Assembly: GCF_001039355.2 (NCBI RefSeq)
Contig: NW_019775347.1
Location: 250,986 to 314,985 of the forward strand
Reading direction: 5' to 3'
Origin: Lingula anatina
Lineage: Eukaryota; Brachiopoda; Lingulata; Lingulida; Lingulidae
Length of the DNA: 64,000 nucleotides
The notes under the pieces are model-generated. The model worked only from the letters and a program-made list of their open reading frames with translations, made no database searches and was not told the DNA's origin. How positions within the stretch are numbered: position 1 is the stretch's first letter; every line of letters begins with the position of its first letter. Positions 61,774 to 64,000 of the stretch are shown in pieces. Both the position numbers and the translations under genes were made by a program.

Positions 61774-63867
61774 CTAAAGAGACAAAATAATATAAAATGT
61801 GGAAAAAAAACATTCCATGCATTATTACCAAAGTTTTTACTTTTACAAAGCTAGTGTTCTCTCTATAATATATCAGTAAAATCTATTTTCTACTTTCACT
61901 GAATTTACATTCAAAATATGACAATATTTAATCTTTGCTTAAATTTATAACCACTTGTCAGCCACTTTCATACAAAACTTGTTTTCAGTTTCTATTTTCT
62001 AGATAATTTACTTATTCATTTTAATTTTTCATTTTAATGCGAGGCAGAAATCCATATTTTCTCTAATTTTTTCAAGTAATTCCTCCTTGATCTTTTCAAA
62101 CAAGTGCCCTTGCATATTGCACTTGGAACTTGAAATCTCCCCCATATGTTACAAAAGGTTATATTTTGTTATCACTGTTCTCCTTCACTACACTCAGGAC
62201 ACTAACTAGGTTAAGACCAAGGTTGATGGAAATGGTCATTTCCTTGAAAGGGCAACATTTCTTGCTTGTTTACATAAAGACATAGTTTGATTTTCATTTA
62301 GACATAACTCCAGCAGCAAAAGAAATACAGATAAATGTTAAGAGGAGCATCACATCTTCTTGAGGTAGAAAGGCAGATATATTTAGAGGGTTGTCACAAA
62401 AAGATCAGAGGAATGGGATGATCAATAAGATAAAGTGGCTCTCATTTGGAGATGAGTTCAAATGAGGGATAAGTACCAGGTATTAGAAAAATGTTGCAGA
62501 AGACAGCTTTGAGCTAAGAAAAGCAATGTTTTAACTGCATTCTAAGTAATTTAAAACCTGAAAAAAATTTCCTTAGCCAAATTTTCACAGTAAAAGTGGA
62601 AATAAGGAGCATTATTATCAAAATGTTTGACAATAATTCATTTATAATTTGAAATTCCCAATATTTTAGTCAGTGTGAGTTTAATTTCTACTATCATTAA
62701 TGTATGCCATACAAACATTTTCACCAAAGTAGTTAAACAGAAACTCTGAACAGCTCACAGGGAGTCAAAAGTAGAGAGTTCATTTTCTTGGTCTGATCAC
62801 TGATGACCACAAGTGCTGTGAGCTAATGGATGGCCCGAATCAATCCATACCTCATTAGTTCACAGTGATTATCCTCTAATCATTCACGCCAAACGGAGTC
62901 ACCAACAGAGCATACAGTGTTAGAAAACTATGCAAGCACAGTGACTGCACCACCTCAGTGGTTGGAGTGGGCACTGGGGACCAGGGATCAATCAAAACCA
63001 AACATACCAAAATGTGGCCTTGTTTTCGCCCTAATAGCTTCTAAAATTGAGCACAGGTTATAACAAAATGGAACACAACATGAAATCAAATATACTCCTG
63101 ATGGTCCCTCTTGCTTTGTAATTGTGTTTGGTAAACAATTGTCTACATCAAACAAGATTTGCTGAGTGGCACCTGGGGTAACACCTTATGGATGAGACTG
63201 GTAAGAGAGGATATGACGTAGTTTACTTTTCTCCCTGTGGTACTGTGATACAATAATGATTCTCTGAGTGTTAATAAACACCTGCTTATGCTCTACTTAA
63301 TTTAATTCATCTTATCTAGATACTGTGAAACAAGTTCCAGTGCAGAAGTAGTGATCATCTTTCAGAATGCACTTTTATTAATTTTGGTTAGGAATTGAAT
63401 CAAAAACATTAACAGCATAAAAAAATTTGAATAGGATTCCTCAAGTTATCCTAAGGTCTTTTTTTTACTGACTTTCCTTTTTTGAAATTTATCTAAAATG
63501 TTAGTATAAGTTAATGGCATTTACTCATCTCTTACACTCTATATTTTAACATCATGATTATCGATCTTGTTATAATATAAATAGAACTTTACATAACAAT
63601 GCCTGATGGTAGTATCATGCAAATACCAAATTTATTTAAAAAATGGATTCTGGACCTGTTGACCTTAACCACTGAAAAATTTTTCTGATTATTTTCAATG
63701 TTCTAAGATTATCTTAATCCTATAAATCCAACCATAATAAATACAAATGTACAATTTGTCACACTCTCCCATCTCATCAACCACATTTGACTTGCAGCAC
63801 ATTTCACATCTTTGAGCACACCTGACACACTCACATAAATACACCAAAATCAACAGAGGTGTTAAAG
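61774..63867 (-). other. SAC2 intron upstream of the first visible exon
   Basis: Extends from the acceptor at 61774 towards the right edge. No preceding Sac exon was recognised. The stretch 62760-63050 is GC-richer, possibly conserved non-coding DNA, with no supporting frame. Confidence 0.4.
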
Positions 63868-63873
63868 TCATGC

Positions 63874-63919
<46 letters not shown>
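63868..63919. repeat. (CA)n microsatellite
   Basis: About 26 uninterrupted CA units near the right edge. They produce a Cys-Val open frame on the - strand. Confidence 0.95.
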
Positions 63920-63923
<4 letters not shown>

Positions 63924-64000
63924 ATAAACCTGTTTCTTATAGCATTAGTAGTCAGTATTCAGTAGAGCAGGCACCTCACTAAGCCATCCGTTGAGAATAA

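Overview
This 64 kb window is AT-rich animal (metazoan) nuclear DNA with few genes. The evidence is one long intronless receptor gene with a spliced 5' leader, two short coding exons with consensus GT-AG splice sites, many microsatellites and minisatellites, and several families of small non-autonomous DNA transposons. There are no bacterial-style operons. The receptor looks like an invertebrate biogenic-amine receptor, and TCAAGGTCA/TGACCTTGA hairpins of the kind common in molluscan repeats also occur. I therefore lean towards a lophotrochozoan, possibly a mollusc, but nothing here proves the phylum.

Genes. (1) On the + strand at 39557-41344 there is a complete 595-residue class A aminergic GPCR in one coding exon. 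A strong splice acceptor ends at 39418, a 138-base leader carries two upstream ORFs, and an AATAAA lies 116 bases after the stop. Nearly all aminergic landmarks are present: D3.32, S5.42/S5.46, CWxPFF, NPxxY. It has DRF instead of DRY and a third intracellular loop of about 275 residues. Its closest look is to alpha-adrenergic-like octopamine and D2-like dopamine receptors; the ligand is not settled. (2) On the - strand at 61706-61773 and 60974-61085 two adjacent exons encode a continuous piece of a Sac phosphoinositide-phosphatase domain, best matching SAC2/INPP5F. Earlier exons must lie beyond 64 kb. I found no later exon with confidence, so the receptor may sit inside a very long SAC2 intron on the opposite strand. 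A short coding-like exon with a stop at 2010-2140 (-) is only a candidate.

Repeats and mobile DNA. I see at least four groups of miniature inverted-repeat elements: a palindromic fold-back family with TA ends (four copies, three of about 256 bp and one shortened to 224 bp); a separate 177-bp TA-flanked element inside the SAC2 intron; a 224-bp element with TIRs of about 55 bp near 49.2 kb; and a CAGGGG-ended family (two copies, each with an apparent 5-bp target duplication). Tandem repeats include a 29-bp minisatellite of about 20 copies with a CpG-rich homogenised core (19.5-20.1 kb), a 32-bp minisatellite of 13 copies (6.0-6.4 kb), a 355-bp CT-rich tract, a TA-repeat palindrome, and several CA, AAAT and poly-C/poly-A tracts.

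The rest, most of the window, is intergenic or intronic DNA in which I can support no gene. Most open frames there are short, AT-driven or made by microsatellites.
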